64,000 bases of DNA. It comes from Choristoneura fumiferana (Eukaryota; Arthropoda; Insecta; Lepidoptera; Tortricidae). Each line of letters starts with the position of its first letter. Position 1 is the stretch's first letter. Location of the stretch: the NCBI RefSeq assembly GCF_025370935.1, contig NC_133496.1, forward strand, positions 7,752,536-7,816,535, written 5' to 3'. Of the stretch, positions 39,915-51,471 are shown piece after piece. A model generated the notes under the pieces. It was not told where the DNA came from and did no database searches. It saw only the letters and a program-made list of their open reading frames with translations. The position numbers and the translations under genes were made by a program.

Positions 39915-40512
39915 CCGTTTTTAGGGTTCCGTAGTCAACAAGGAACCTTTATAGTTTCGCCATTTCTGTCCGTCCGCGGCTAAGCTCAGAGACCGTTAGT
40001 GCTAGAAAGCTGTAATTTGGCATGAATATACATATCAGTCACGCCGACAAAGTGATAAAATCAAAAAAAAAAAATAATTTTTAGGGTTCCTCCCATAGAC
40101 GTAAAGTGAGGTGTTTTTTTTTCTCGACTAACACTATAAAGTGTGGGGTATTATTGTATCGGTTAAAATTATTGGGGGGTTTCCACGACGATTTTCGATT
40201 CAGTGAACTGTTTGCGAAATATTCAACTTTAAAGTGCAAATTTTCATGAAAATCGAGCCCCCCCCCTCTAAAATCTAAACTATTGGGTGGAAAAATTTGA
40301 AAGATTCAGGATGGTAGTAGGTATGTACGGCTGTTTTTTTGAGAATTATTATTAGTAGTTTAAGAGTAAATAGCAGCCTAAGGTATAAAATATACCTAAA
40401 CTTGGAAGATTCCGTACACAATACGAAATCATTAGAAAAATATTACTTGATTTTTTCGTAATGTCTACGGAACCCTATCTTGGGCGTATCCGACACGCTC
40501 TTGGCTGGTTTT
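39915..40512 (+). repeat. Retroposon, 'TTTAGGGTTCCGTA' family, long copy
   Basis: Begins TTTAGGGTTCCGTAGTCAAC, includes GCCATTTCTGTCCGTCCG and GGGTGGAAAAATTTG, and ends TACGGAACCCTATCTTGGGC plus GTATCCGACACGCTCTTGGC. The part from 40280 to 40512 aligns with 51530-51787. Non-coding. Confidence 0.65.
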
Positions 40513-40659
40513 TAACTCAAAACGGCTTAACGGACTTGGCATACGTATTATAATGGTTTATAAATAACTTCATCACGGAAAATTGCATAGTTCTCGCGCA
40601 ATAACGATAAACAAATACTTCACAGATGATATCACGTGCGACAGGTAGTATTATAAAGT

Positions 40660-41430
40660 ACTGACTAAGCACTTACTTTGAACCGTATTAAATAGAAAAT
40701 GGGGTTCATGTTTTCGAATTATTGATGAATGAATAAAACGAAATGCAAAAATTACATTACTCAGCTCGATTCGGGATTGCAAACGGCGGTGGTAACTAGA
40801 ACGTAAATGTTAGGATTTCGCATTTCTTCTTCTATCACAAATTTGGCCAGAATCCTTAAAATATAGAATTAGTCCGTCAGTTAGATTACAATATAATACA
40901 ATATAATGACTTTTTACTGTAAGCTAGAAATAAAAAATAAAAAATATCGGACGTGCATTTTTTATATCAATTAAACAAAAAATGAACCATATTTTATTGG
41001 ATCGGACTTTACTTTGCGGAGGTCCATATCAATGAACTAATCTAAAATTGCGCGATCGCGGGTAGGCAATTGTTTTAGTTCATTGAACATAGCCGTTTAA
41101 AATTCCGTGTGACGTCACAACTACGTACGCTTTTACTAACGTGTGACATCACGACCGCTCACTCCCCAACTTTGACACGCTACATCCTTGTCATTTTTTT
41201 ATTGTAAAGAGCAATCTACGTATATAATAATGTACAAAATAATTAAAGACAAAATTGAAAAATCTTTCACAACAAAAAGACTTTATGAGAAAACAATAGA
41301 CAATTATTTCTTTTCAAAACTAATCAAAAGTTGGGGCAGGCATGTGCACAACCTCTTTTTTGTTTATGATGGACTACTTTTTTCTCTCAGGAAACTAAAA
41401 CTAATTTATGCAGCAGATAGAGGTATCACG
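40660..41430. other. Intergenic
   Basis: Holds a CRE-like palindrome GTGACGTCAC at 41110-41119 with a second related GTGTGACATCAC at 41141-41152. A short motif near 40970 (AATTAAACAAAAAATG) recurs reversed near 48584. An 81-codon frame (41188-41433) has no domain. Confidence 0.4.
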
Positions 41431-41436
41431 TAGATA

Positions 41437-41712
41437 TAGTCTGTCCGGCGGCGTTAGAGTAAAGAGCCATTAAGATAAGGTAATTAGTTATCTCTTACAA
41501 AAAGAGCGTAAGAAATTTCTTATCTATACAAAACGCCGACATAATAGTTTGTACTAAGGTTTAATGTTAAATGGTACGAGTATCACTAAAATTGCAAATG
41601 CAATAAACAAACATAGGTAGGGTTGCAACAATCGGGAATTTAAGCTTTAATCGAAAAATTATAATTGTAACAAGCTTTAGTGTTCTTTACTCTAACGCCG
41701 CCGGACAGACTA
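41437..41712. mobile_element. TA-flanked MITE, TAGTCTGTCCGGCGG ends
   Basis: TAGTCTGTCCGGCGGCGTTA at the left and TAACGCCGCCGGACAGACTA at the right form a perfect inverted repeat that continues (GAGTAAAG / CTTTACTC). TA on both sides. 276 bp with no coding frame. Confidence 0.85.
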
Positions 41713-41844
41713 TATACACGTACATGAAGAAGTCCCTACCTTTTCGCCCCTTTCGTTCTGATTTTCAATTTGTCGCTCTCTTTCCAAAATTAGTAGTAGC
41801 TAGTTTTCGTAATCGTCCAAATCAATTACAATTTTAAGTCTATA

Positions 41845-42130
41845 TACCATTCTCCATCCGCTGTAAGGATACTTTAAACTGGGCTTATGAGTGTATGTTT
41901 GTTACCCATTCATGGTAAAACGGCTAGATGGATTTGGATAAAATTTAATTCATATTTAGCTGTACGTCTGGAATAACAGACAAACTTCTTTTTATCCCGA
42001 TTTCCCCACCTAAATTTCAACCGCTACAATTTACAATTTAGAAGTCTAAAAAGCCACGCGTGAACTGCCGGTATTAACATTCTCCGTCCGCTGTAAGGAT
42101 ACATTACTCTCACCTGGGCTTTCATATTTT
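41845..42130 (-). repeat. Retroposon fragment between direct repeats
   Basis: A 'GTTGCCCGCGGC'-family fragment in reverse (TGTTTGTTACCCATTC, ATGGATTTGGATAAAATTTA) lies between two copies of CATTCTCC(A/G)TCCGCTGTAA at about 41850 and 42080. Confidence 0.5.
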
Positions 42131-42339
42131 TCAAATAAATTGCTTTCATCTCGGGGTCGCTTTACATTACTTCGAATTCATTACATTCTTGTTAATCTTG
42201 TAACGCTCAGCGGTAGCTCAGGAAATTGTCTACCAAGTTAACTCGATAATGTGTTACTAAAAAGAAAATAAGCATATCGTTCTACTCATACTTTTTTTAA
42301 ATTATTTTCTCAAATAAAGAGAATACAAATTTTCAAGGT

Positions 42340-42722
42340 CGCTCAGCGAGCTATGGAGAAAGCAATGCTAGGAGTTTCTTTGAAGGATAAAATCCGAAAT
42401 CACATTATCCGACAAAGAGCAAAAGTCACCGACGTTGCTCAAAGAATCAAAGCTCGCTGAAGTGGCGTGGCGTGGCGTTGGGCTGGCCAGTGGCCACACT
42501 TCTGTCGCAGAACCGATGAACGATGGAGCAGACGAGTCCTCAAATGGAGACCATGGACGGGAAATCGTAGTATAGGGCGTCCTGAGGCACGGTGGACGGA
42601 CGACCTTAAGAGGGTCGCAGGCGGTGGATGGTTGCGAGAGGCTGAAGACAGAGTGTTGTGGCGCGCCATGGAAGAGGCCTATGTCCAGCAGTGGACTGCT
42701 GTAGGCTGATGATGATGATGAC
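42340..42722 (+). pseudogene. RTE-type LINE reverse transcriptase C-terminus
   Basis: Reads AMLGVSLKDKIRN, then a stop in the KVTDVAQRIKAR region, then in another frame WRWAGQWPHFCRRTDERW, RRVLKWRPW, GRPEARWTDDL and MEEAYVQQWTAVG with a proper TGA. It ends in a TGATGATGATGA microsatellite. It is the best preserved LINE C-terminus of this type in the window, but one shift and one stop make it dead. Confidence 0.8.
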
Positions 42723-42794
42723 TTTTTAAATAAATTATCTGCCAAACTGCATGATATTTTGTTGGCGGAAAAAAAAATTGCTCTCACTTAATAC

Positions 42795-42806
42795 TATAAA
42801 TGCGAA

Positions 42807-42869
<63 letters not shown>

Positions 42870-43065
42870 TTGTGTGTGTGTGTGTGTGTGTGTGTTTGGG
42901 TCTCCTACTTTAGCTATAGGTATAACAGATACGCTACTTTTCATCCCGGTTTTTCACGAGATCGGAATAAAATCTCAACGCGCAGTTCTTTAACTGCATG
43001 ACCCAGTATCATTTTTAAACGGTTTTTTTTCACTCGTTCAAAACTTTAACAGCTACTAATAATAA
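42795..43065 (-). repeat. 'GTTGCCCGCGGC' retroposon with (TG)n expansion
   Basis: ACTATAAATGCGAAAGTTTG is the reversed family end. The TTTGTGTGTT stretch has expanded into a (TG)n microsatellite at 42811-42895 with one TATT interruption. TTTCATCCCGGTTTTTCACG follows. A second head (CTAGCTGTTGCCTGCGATTC) begins at 43066 in the opposite orientation. Confidence 0.65.
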
Positions 43066-43249
43066 CTAGCTGTTGCCTGCGATTCAGGCTGTCAAGAATT
43101 ATTACATTTTCCGGGATCCGGGGAAAGCTTTGTCCATCTCAGGATTTGAAACTATCTTCATACCAAAATTTAATCACACTGGTTGAATTCATATTTTCGG
43201 GCTGAAAGCTTAACAAACCAACAAAATACGGTCACGCTTGTTGTATATC

Positions 43250-43720
43250 AGCCATCAAGGGGTCTCTTTTTTTCAATTTTTTAACAACCCGCTTATAACC
43301 CCCGTAACCTTTTACCGAAAATATACATAAAACACGAAAATTTTGTGAAGAAACGCTATCGCACTCGTCAAGTAGGAGAGATAAAGCATATAATTTACGA
43401 TGCTTTTAGTACTAATGGCAAAAGGCTTTATTGCGAAGCCATCATAAAATCAAATAGAAGGTGCTACTTGGCCCGAGAAGAATCTGTAAGTATCTGATGA
43501 CACGATTTTGGATTCAAATCAGTTGTGATGTCCATTGCTCGTTTTTTTTTTGTAGTGAAAAAAAACCCTTCGATTTACGTAAAAACTTTATAAGTATGTA
43601 TTTAATTAAGTGGATGACGCCTGGTCGATCTTCGCTGAAGTAAACACTCATAATTCGTTGATTTTATAAGAAAAAAGTTTTCAACCCCTATTTAATTCCA
43701 TTGTTCGGATTGCTACCACC
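43250..43720. other. Intergenic
   Basis: No recognised gene. CTCTTTTTTTCAATTTTTTA at 43263 and ACCCCCGTAACC suggest a decayed repeat, unassigned. Confidence 0.35.
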
Positions 43721-43724
43721 ATCT

Positions 43725-43942
43725 TGCTCGCTAATCCTGCCGTGAAGCAGCAGTGCTTGCACTGTTGTGTTTCGGCGTGGAGAGTAAGACAGCCGGTGAA
43801 ATTACTGGCACTTGAGGTAGGCCTAAGCCTCTAGGTTGGCAACGCATCTGCAATACCCCTGGTGTTGCAGATTTTTATGGGCGGTGGTGATCTCTTACCA
43901 TCAGGAGACCCACTTGCTCGTTTGCCATCCAGTTGAATAAAA
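43725..43942 (+). mobile_element. Poly-A-tailed retroposon 3' end
   Basis: Landmarks: TTGCTCGCTAATCCTGCCGT, GCAGTGCTTGCACTGTTGTG, GGTGTTGCAGATTTTTATGG, GGTGATCTCTTACCATCAGG and GTTGAATAAAAAA. Family members at 55510-55857, 61310-61556 and 63771-63896; reverse fragment at 6925-7045. Probably the 3' end of a non-LTR element. Confidence 0.75.
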
Positions 43943-44174
43943 AAAATTAGAATAATTCTATTTTAGTAGATCTCTATTATCTCTACTCTACGCTCTCATG
44001 AAATATGTCTACTAAATTTTAAGATTTTCGCTCCTGTAGTTTCGGCTGGGCGATGATATCACTCAGGAAATGTTATTGGACACTTTTGAATAAACACACA
44101 CCTACCTAATTAAAACACAGGTGATTGACCGAATATAGTTACATATTTGCGTAATTCACTTCAACTTCATTCAT

Positions 44175-44335
44175 TTTGACGACCGGTTAACCAAGTGGTT
44201 AGAGGACTTGACTATGAGCTTGAGGTTCCCCCCGTCGGGGCAAATATTTATACATGAATAATACGAATGTTTATTCTGGGGTCTTGGACGGTTAATATTA
44301 ATAGTTATTTATTCGTATGGCTTAGGTAATACTAA
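44175..44335 (+). mobile_element. tRNA-derived SINE, partial
   Basis: GACGACCGGTTAACCAAGTG and GTTAGAGGACTTGACTATGA are the head; the B box has been lost by a small deletion (GAGGTTCCCCCCGTCGGGGC). The body AATAATACGAATGTTTATTC follows. Confidence 0.75.
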
Positions 44336-44364
44336 ATACAATCGTTCAAATTCACAATAAAATA

Positions 44365-44660
44365 TCTATATTCTGTATCCATTGGATTGCGTCGTTGTCA
44401 AGGGTAAGCAGGTCTGCTGGTTGACCATCGTATTTAGTGAGTGGGCAGTGGGCGATGATGTGCTCGATGTCCTGCACTGGGGCTCCACACTCGCATGCTG
44501 GTGATTCTCTTCACCTAAATTTGTGCATAAATGCTCGGCTTCGGCCACAGCCCGTTCTCATCCTGTTCAACTGGCACCGGTCCTTCCTGGGAAACGAGAA
44601 ACCAGGCAGTTTCGCTGTGGGGTTTATTTTGGTTGGCACATTTTTTGGTTCATTAGCAGC
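44365..44660 (-). pseudogene. LINE ORF C-terminal remnant
   Basis: On the minus strand a Cys/His-rich tail is readable: CECGAPVQDIEHIIAHCPLT, then YDGQPADLLTLDND and IQWIQNI. This CX1C...H...C arrangement is found after the reverse transcriptase domain of Jockey/I-type LINEs. Upstream bases are shifted. Class assignment is from motif memory only. Confidence 0.55.
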
Positions 44661-44664
44661 CCAT

Positions 44665-45170
44665 TCCCTTTTCCAGCTTTCCATCATATTAAAGTTGAAT
44701 ATTTATAGTAATATTAATATTAATTTTATTATTAATAATAGTTTAGTATTTAGTCCGTGGTCAAATCAAAAAATCACAATCTTATAAGGTTAGTTTAAAT
44801 TAGGCACAGTTTTGGATCCACCATCCCTGAAAGCAGCACAATATCCCGAACAGAAAATATGAATTTCGTCCTTTAAAACGCAATGTACTCAAACCAATCT
44901 TATTACTCAAATTTATGCGGTCCCCGTTGTATTCGCTTCCCCAAACGACATCTAAGGTTTCTGTGAATCAAACTCATTTATGTAATGTCATTTTACATTA
45001 ACGTTTATACATTTTGCAGATTGCGGAGCCTCCTTGTTTCAGAGGCATTTTATTATTTGATGCCTTGAAATACGAGGAAGTGTTTTACTGAAATGCTTCT
45101 AGTATATATTTCCTGTGTGTGTTTTTTTTAAGATACTTGCTTCTGTACTCAACGTCAATTGGTAGTAAAT
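44665..45170. other. Intergenic
   Basis: AT-rich, nothing recognised. Confidence 0.4.
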
Positions 45171-45173
45171 GAA

Positions 45174-45540
45174 TATCCAAGGTGGGCCCTGTAACAGAAA
45201 CAAAAAATTAAACCACAGCTTTCAATCTTCATCTTGAGCTAATTTAGTTCTTTAACTTTTGAAAATAGCTTGTATTATGATTTTTATTACAGTTTAAAGT
45301 TTAATTGAACAAGCAATGTACTTACAGCGAAATCCGTCATTTTGTTACGGGACAGGCGATGTCATTTAGGCTATTGGATGCCGTACATTGAAAATACCAT
45401 TTAATTTGTTTGGAATAAACATAATGATAAAATTACTTAATTATTTAATTTTTGAAAGTTGTAGAACTAAAGCAGTTTCATTTGAGTAGCAGAACCTGGG
45501 TTTAAATTTCTTGCTCCTGTTACAGGGCCCACCCGGTATA
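45174..45540. mobile_element. MITE with GGTGGGCCCTGTAACAG ends
   Basis: GGTGGGCCCTGTAACAG at 45181-45197 pairs with CTGTTACAGGGCCCACC at 45517-45533, and weaker pairing extends outward to TAT/ATA. No coding frame of note. Confidence 0.75.
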
Positions 45541-45851
45541 CTTCGTAATGTAATTTTGACGAGTTTTTTATTCAAAAACGCTTTAAAAAAATAGTACGTA
45601 TTAGGTAACTATGAAAATAAGTGACCGTTTGTCCTTGCTATGCTATATAACAATAAATAAATAATAAGTTGAAGTTTCAGTTATTTTATTTACTTCCCTT
45701 TTGTCGAAAATGCTGGCAGCAGTCCACTGTATCGTGAACGCAGTGACATTGATACATTGGAAGCTGGGTGCTCAATACTCGTATACTGTTGAAGTTAATG
45801 TTCTTAATCGAATGTGCATTGGAACTACACGGTCTTATTCCACCGGCTAAA

Positions 45852-46230
45852 GGCAGTTGTCTCACCGCCGGCGAGGAAACGATTGGCTATCGACTATTTT
45901 CTCGCTCAAGAAACGAACAAAAGATATAAGATCCTGTGTGAGTAAAAGAGACATATATATAAATAGTTGATCGCTGGCGGTTCACACTGCCGGCGAGAAC
46001 TCGCTCTTACATCTTTTGTCGCAGCGACAAGAGCTATAAAACTCGCTGAGCTATAAAACTAGCTCAGCGATACTCGCTCAGCGCTGTTAGCTTGGCGGCC
46101 GCCCGGCTCGAGCGAGTGGAGCGAGTATCGCCCGTCGTGCTCGAACACTCGCTTTTCACTGCTCGCCCACTCGTTTCTAGTTACTCGCTCTGCTCGCTTC
46201 TCGCTCATCGTCGGCGGTGGGACAAGTGCC
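45852..46230. mobile_element. TIR element with GAGCGAG-rich core
   Basis: GGCAGTTGTCTCACCGCCGG at the left and CGGCGGTGGGACAAGTGCC at the right are inverted with two or three mismatches. The core is full of CTCGCTC and GAGCGAG words (46010-46210). The target duplication is unclear (AAA on both sides). Confidence 0.7.
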
Positions 46231-46245
46231 AAAGAGCCGAGGCGT

Positions 46246-46330
46246 AGGATGAAGACCCCCGCCTACTTCTGGTCGACTAGTAAAAGAGGTCTTTCACAAG
46301 TCGACCAGAAGTAGGCAGGGTCTTCGTCCT
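46246..46330. repeat. Perfect-type hairpin, 85 bp
   Basis: AGGATGAAGACCC and CCTACTTCTGGTCGACT pair with AGTCGACCAGAAGTAGG and GGGTCTTCGTCCT around a ~20-base loop. Only three positions of the ~32 bp stem mismatch. It lies 15 bases from the preceding TIR element. Confidence 0.75.
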
Positions 46331-46529
46331 TATGTTGTCAGCATCCTTAAAATTCATATTCAAAGCGTTTCTGCTCATGTTTTATTATCCGGACAGCTGA
46401 GAAGTGGAGTACTCTGCATGCGTCTGTGTTCCCTGAGCATTGTAATCTGGCCGTCTGTTCTTCAAATCTAGGCTGAATTGGCATTTGTTATACTAATTAA
46501 TAATCCGGAAACTTATTGTACAAAATAAA

Positions 46530-46835
46530 TCATCCCAGCCTATATATATACGTCCCACTGCTGGGCACAGGCCTCCTCTCATAATGAGAGGGCTTGGGCC
46601 GTATTTCCCACGAGGGCCCAGTGCGTATTGGGAACTTCACACACACCATTGAATTACTTCGCAGTTTGTGCAGGTTTCCTCACGATGTTTTCCTTCACCG
46701 TAAAACTCGTGGTAAATTTCAAATGTAATTCCGCACATGAACTTCGAAAAACTCAGAGGTGCGAGCCGGGGTTCGAACCCACGATCCTCTGCTTCAGAGG
46801 CGATATGTCAAACCACTATGCCACCACGGCTTACA
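46530..46835 (-). mobile_element. tRNA-derived SINE, second family, near full length
   Basis: On the minus strand the head is AAGCCGTGGTGGCATAGTGG (A box), then GGGTTCGAACCCCGGCTCGC (B box). The body has TTTACCACGAGTTTTACGG and GGTGTGTGTGAAGTTCCC, and the end is AGGCCTGTGCCCAGCAGTGG. Relatives are at 50245-50545 (old), 6405-6480 and 62540-62672 (fragments). Not a tRNA gene, because of the long non-tRNA body. Confidence 0.85.
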
Positions 46836-46917
46836 AAATAAATAAACAAACAAAATTGACAAACATTACATAATATAAAGACTTATGAGAAAACATGAAA
46901 CAGAACATTTATTATAT

Positions 46918-47045
46918 ACTGGCTGTTACCCGTGAGTCCGTCCGCGTAGTATTCGTTTATCGCTCTCCCGCGGGAACTATGTAGGTATACCGAATTTGAT
47001 TTAAATCGGCTCAGCGGTTTAGACATGATTGAGTATCAAATATCC
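46918..47045 (+). repeat. 'GTTGCCCGCGGC' family fragment
   Basis: CTGGCTGTTACCCGTGAGTC start, then TTAAATCGGCTCAGCGGTTT. Truncated before the usual tail by the SINE that follows. Confidence 0.55.
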
Positions 47046-47049
47046 AAAC

Positions 47050-47275
47050 ATAAATAAATAAATATCATGGGACACTTGACACCAATTGACCTAGTCCCAA
47101 ACTAAGAAAAGCTTGTACTATGGACACTAGGCAACGGATAAACATACTTATATAGATAAATACATACTTAATATATAAAAAGAACAAACAACATAATATC
47201 TGCCCCGACACGGGAATCGAACCCGGGACCTCAAGCTTCGTAGTCAGGTTCTCTAACCACTGGGCCATCTGGTCG
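47050..47275 (-). mobile_element. tRNA-derived SINE, near full length
   Basis: On the minus strand: GACGACCAGATGGCCCAGTGG (A box) and GGTTCGATTCCCGTGTCGGG (B box), body to GGGACTAGGTCAATTGGTGT. Same family as 10943-11177. Confidence 0.85.
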
Positions 47276-47279
47276 TCTG

Positions 47280-47860
47280 ATCGTTTATATTACTAAACAT
47301 CAGTTTCAGTCAAGTGTGCTAACTCAATGTTTGCTGTACTATGCTATAGCTGGTCAACAACAAAAATAAAGCTGGTCGCCCACGAAACTCGACTCAGGTA
47401 AATTAATTCGAACACAGCGTCCAGCAAGTATTTTAAATGCAAGCTTCCAGGGCCGCAGTATATGTTAAAACAGTACTTTAAGTTGCTGACACGCCCAGTA
47501 GACGACACCCTGCTGTCGTCTCTATTGCTAATGACATAAGATTAAAGATGCCAACTATTGGGACAGTGACGAGCACTCGTACGTTTTCCTTACATACGAC
47601 AAACATGTTCAGAAAGTTTTTTTACGATAGTCAAAGTTTTAGATAATTCATCACTTTCGCACAGGTTGCAAGTCTACTGAAAAGATTTATGGATGTCTTT
47701 TATCATTTGCCGAATTCGCTTATTACATTTGCCAAATGTCTAAGAGTTGTGTCCAAACCTGAACTAAATGGTTTTAATCAATAGGATTAAAAAGTACGCG
47801 TCGTCTTTATAATTCAGCTTTCAGATTACAGAAAAGTCTTAATTACATTTTGAGTCATTT
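47280..47860. other. Intergenic
   Basis: Nothing recognised. Confidence 0.4.
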
Positions 47861-47865
47861 AATAA

Positions 47866-48080
47866 AAAAGTTGAAAACCCCCGACTTTGATATTTCAAAG
47901 TTCTATTATCTCAAAAATGGCTAAACTGATCTTAATAACACAGCTAAGAACAACGACAAGGAAATTAGATTTCGCATAATGATAACCGCATCACAGAATA
48001 GATAATAGTACCGCATTGAAATCGATACATCCGTTTAAGAGCTACAATGCTGCAGACAGATAGACAGTTTAGACAGACAG
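47866..48080 (+). repeat. 'AACCCCGACTTGGTC' family repeat, diverged
   Basis: AAAACCCCCGACTTTGATAT, then CTAAACTGATCTTAATAACA and CATCCGTTTAAGAGCTAC match 14245-14480. Its GCGTAGTG tail end appears separated, near 48310. Confidence 0.6.
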
Positions 48081-48357
48081 GTAGTTTAGGTAAATTTAAT
48101 CGGTCCTTTTACCTTTCCATTGCAGTGTCTACTCTTGTTTCTGTTGTCCTTTCTATCAGTCAAAGGTTAACTGGAAGAGAATCCTTTAAGGGATAAGTTC
48201 GCCTTTGTACATCTCTTTCTCTTGTTAACTGTAATTTTCATATATTTTATGTACAATAAAGAGTTACAATTAATACAATACATTGACAACTTATATAACC
48301 CGTCTTTTTGCGTAGTGAGATAAATAATTGTTAACAAATCTAAATCATAGGTAAGTA

Positions 48358-48491
48358 CAGTCAAGTGCTAAAATAAGTATCTATTCGAACCACTCAAAAA
48401 TATGTTACTACGGCCTTATTGCGTCGGAATAATTAGTCTGTTGTACTTATTTTTGAAACCTTCAATAAGTTCATATTTTCACACTTGACTG
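48358..48491. mobile_element. MITE, CAGTCAAGTG ends
   Basis: CAGTCAAGTGCTAAAATAAG at the left; CACACTTGACTG at the right. TA flanks the left; the right flank is CA, a likely decayed TA. 134 bp, non-coding. Confidence 0.75.
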
Positions 48492-48494
48492 CAA

Positions 48495-49540
48495 TGTACA
48501 TAATTTTTCCCTTCCTTTTCAGAGAGCCTGTGACGTCACGCCGTGCAAACAGTGGAATTTTGATAAGCTATACTTTATAATTTTTTGTTTAATTGACAAA
48601 AGAAAAAATACGGTGTCCAATCCTTTTAACTCTAATAGTCGAACTTATAAGAATTTTTGAGGTCACTAACCTATTACCAGTAGTAAAATGGAGCTAAGAA
48701 TTACGAAAAAACACATGTCTGGGTTTGCACAGGTGCACACAGGCATTCAACGTAGCATTATAATATCGTATACATGCAGTTGCAGTTTTACCAGCTTGAC
48801 TTTGTTCGCAGAATCCCGTTTTTACTTTTATTTCTATCGCTTTCCAATATTTTTGACTGCTTTTGTACGTATCCGAATGTCAATCTTATTATTTTAGATG
48901 TGAAAACAATGGCCAATTTATTCGAAAACACACAAAGGTACAGAAGAACTCGCGTCTTCAGAATATGACAATTGCCAAATATCATTCGAATTGGCTGACA
49001 GATTGTTAAAGCGTCAACCGATGTTTTACTCTACAAGTATAACGACATCGTTTTCCTTATTTCTTTATGTCTTATAATAGTTCAAATTCAGACGCGGTAT
49101 CTGAGTAAAGTCGAATGCAAATATATAATATATACAGCCATAGCGTCAAAATATGTATATAAAATACATCGACCTTATGTTAAGTAGCATAAGGGTGCGT
49201 AGACTGTGTAGATATTTTTAACGTCTTGGTAATGCCCTTGACCGTACATGACGCGTACTGTTATAATTACTAATTGATTCAACATTTTCTCCTACCCGTG
49301 TATAATCACTGCATTAATACCTGCCGCAGCGGAATGTACAAAAACATCTAACACATCCTGCCGGCACTAGAAATAGATTCACATCAGATAATTATGCATG
49401 TTCTGTGTCAGATTAGGTGCTGGTGATTGAACCACTGTATCCTATCCTATACAACTATAATTAGTGCAGCTATCCTATCGCGGCTATGATATCCTACTAT
49501 TATTAATGGGACACTGTACAACAATGTCTTTATAGTTTAA
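48495..49540. other. Intergenic
   Basis: The stretch 49132-49247 starts TACAGCCATAGCGTC and ends ATGCCCTTGACCGTA and may be a decayed relative of the MITE at 11770-11896. A CRE-like GTGACGTCAC is at 48531-48540. Overlapping frames at 48688-48968 have no domain. Confidence 0.35.
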
Positions 49541-49541
49541 A

Positions 49542-49700
49542 CTAGCTGTTGCCCGCGGCTTCACACCCGTTATAATTTTTCTAAATTTACTTCCAATGAA
49601 ACCTTCTCCTGACAATGACAAACACAACAAAAGAAGAAAAGAGAATCAACGAAATCGGTCCAGCCGTTCCTGAGTTTTGCGCTTAGCAACACATTTTATG
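49542..49700 (+). repeat. 'GTTGCCCGCGGC' family fragment
   Basis: CTAGCTGTTGCCCGCGGCTT starts the copy; GAAATCGGTCCAGCCGTTCC is its middle. Confidence 0.65.
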
Positions 49701-50244
49701 ATTCGTGAAATAAGAATTACCGCGTTCTCCGATTACAAACCGATCATTAGGTTAAATTGGATTCTACATCTACATCGGACCTAAAATGACACTGATAATT
49801 TGTTATACTTACTTTGCAAGTGACAATGATACCACGCCATCACCATTTTTGATGATGGCACTTTTGGATGTCAGAGAAAATGACGTCATTCTGTGGAATA
49901 GGGCTCTTCAAAATTATGTTAGCAGTACTTAATAAGCTCCAGAAAGTGAGAATGTTCTCGAATTACATTTTTAATAAGGCACTTAAGTTGCAAAGCTCAT
50001 CCTTCTGTGGAAAGATACTTTTACAAAATGTAGACTAACTTGTAATTGTATTTGGTACTTAATAAAACACTTTTCTTAGAAACTATTGGAGACGTTTTTA
50101 AAGAACAGCAAAGGGATAATGGATAATGGATGAACCGAATTGAAATATTTTACTTACTAGAAACCACACCTTAATTATTTAGTGTAATATGTCTACGTTT
50201 GAAACGTCAGTGCAATCAATAAGTAAGTACTAATAATTTACTGC

Positions 50245-50545
50245 GCACTGAAATCTTGGTAGCCTAATGGATTGACCTATGACCTTTCAAGCAGAGGGTC
50301 GTGTATTCAAGCCCGGGCTTACATCTCTAAGTTTTTCGAAATGTATATGCAAAATCACATTTAAAAACATGGTGACGAAAACTGCACATAACCTACGAAG
50401 AATTTCTATGATGTTTGTGAAGATCGCGATCCCCACTAGGCCCCCGAGGGAAATACAGCCCAAGCCAAAGCCCAGCCCTCTCGTTCTGAAAAGAAGTCTG
50501 TGCCGTGCAGTGATATTTATATATGCTGAGATAATGTGATTTACT
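50245..50545 (+). mobile_element. Old tRNA-derived SINE
   Basis: CTTGGTAGCCTAATGGATTG and GCAGAGGGTCGTGTATTCAA (decayed A and B boxes) are followed by GTTTTTCGAAATGTATATGC, AACTGCACATAACC and CCCTCTCGTTCTGA. It is colinear with the SINE at 46530-46835, but with about every fifth base changed. Confidence 0.65.
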
Positions 50546-50549
50546 GTTA

Positions 50550-51470
50550 ATTTTTTTACTGTGGTTGTTGAATTATGTCTTGCTCCAGCGCAGTCAAAAG
50601 TATTTTTAATTATTTTAAACACATTATACACTAACTCAGACTTTTAAAGAAGGTAAAATCTCCTAAATTAAAAAAAGTATTAGTAGTAACAACTGTCGTA
50701 TTAGACTACGTTTCCACCAGAGATGTGCGAAATGTATTTTTCACTAACCAACAGAAACACTTCATTTACTATCTTCGCTTCACACCTAAGCGCCAGTTAA
50801 CACTAATCAATGGATGGTGAAACAGCCCCTTAGACGTAGACTTGCGTAGTTAAACACAGTGAACACGCAGTCTTTACTTTGACAACTCGTAACCAGTAAC
50901 TTAATCAGCTTCCGAAATTGTTCCAGAATTTTCGCAAAGCAAAATTTGGACTGATAGCGATTCCCAAGTTCGAAAGTACTTTTGTCACAAACTTTCTGCG
51001 GCATCGAAATAAGCGGCACTGAGCTCGTTGTAATCATTTTCGATATTTGATTTCGGAACACCGGGCCACATCAATGTGCTTACAAATTTAAATTGCAAAT
51101 GGATTGCTAACTTTATACCGAATTCATATGATAAATGTTGAAATGCTTTTGTTTGGGAAGCGCAATTTAATGTTTCCAAATGGGCCTCGGCAGTTCACTT
51201 AACTGATCGTCGAAAATATGTGGGATTGTTTTGAATATTTTATTCTAAAATTTGATGTATCGAATCGAGGATCATATTCGAATATTTTAGAATTTTAGAC
51301 ACAATTAATGATGATTTTTTCACATGTGAAATATCGCTTGATAGCGTGATGTACATTGCGAGGTACATTTTACAGCTTTACTTGGGATTGGCTCTTTTAG
51401 TTTTAAACCAAACGTTGCAAACGCATCATCTCTGTCGTTTTCTATTTTGTCGTTAGTCGTTTTGTATGTC
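50550..51470. other. Intergenic
   Basis: No recognised feature; frames of up to 84 codons show no domain. Confidence 0.4.
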
Positions 51471-51471
51471 G

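Noticed and set aside
42735..43001. Cys/Val and His/Thr repeat frames over the (TG)n tract
   Set aside because: Microsatellite translation, not a protein.
46750..46835. A functional tRNA gene
   Set aside because: A and B boxes are present but a 200-base SINE body follows, and the same body occurs elsewhere.
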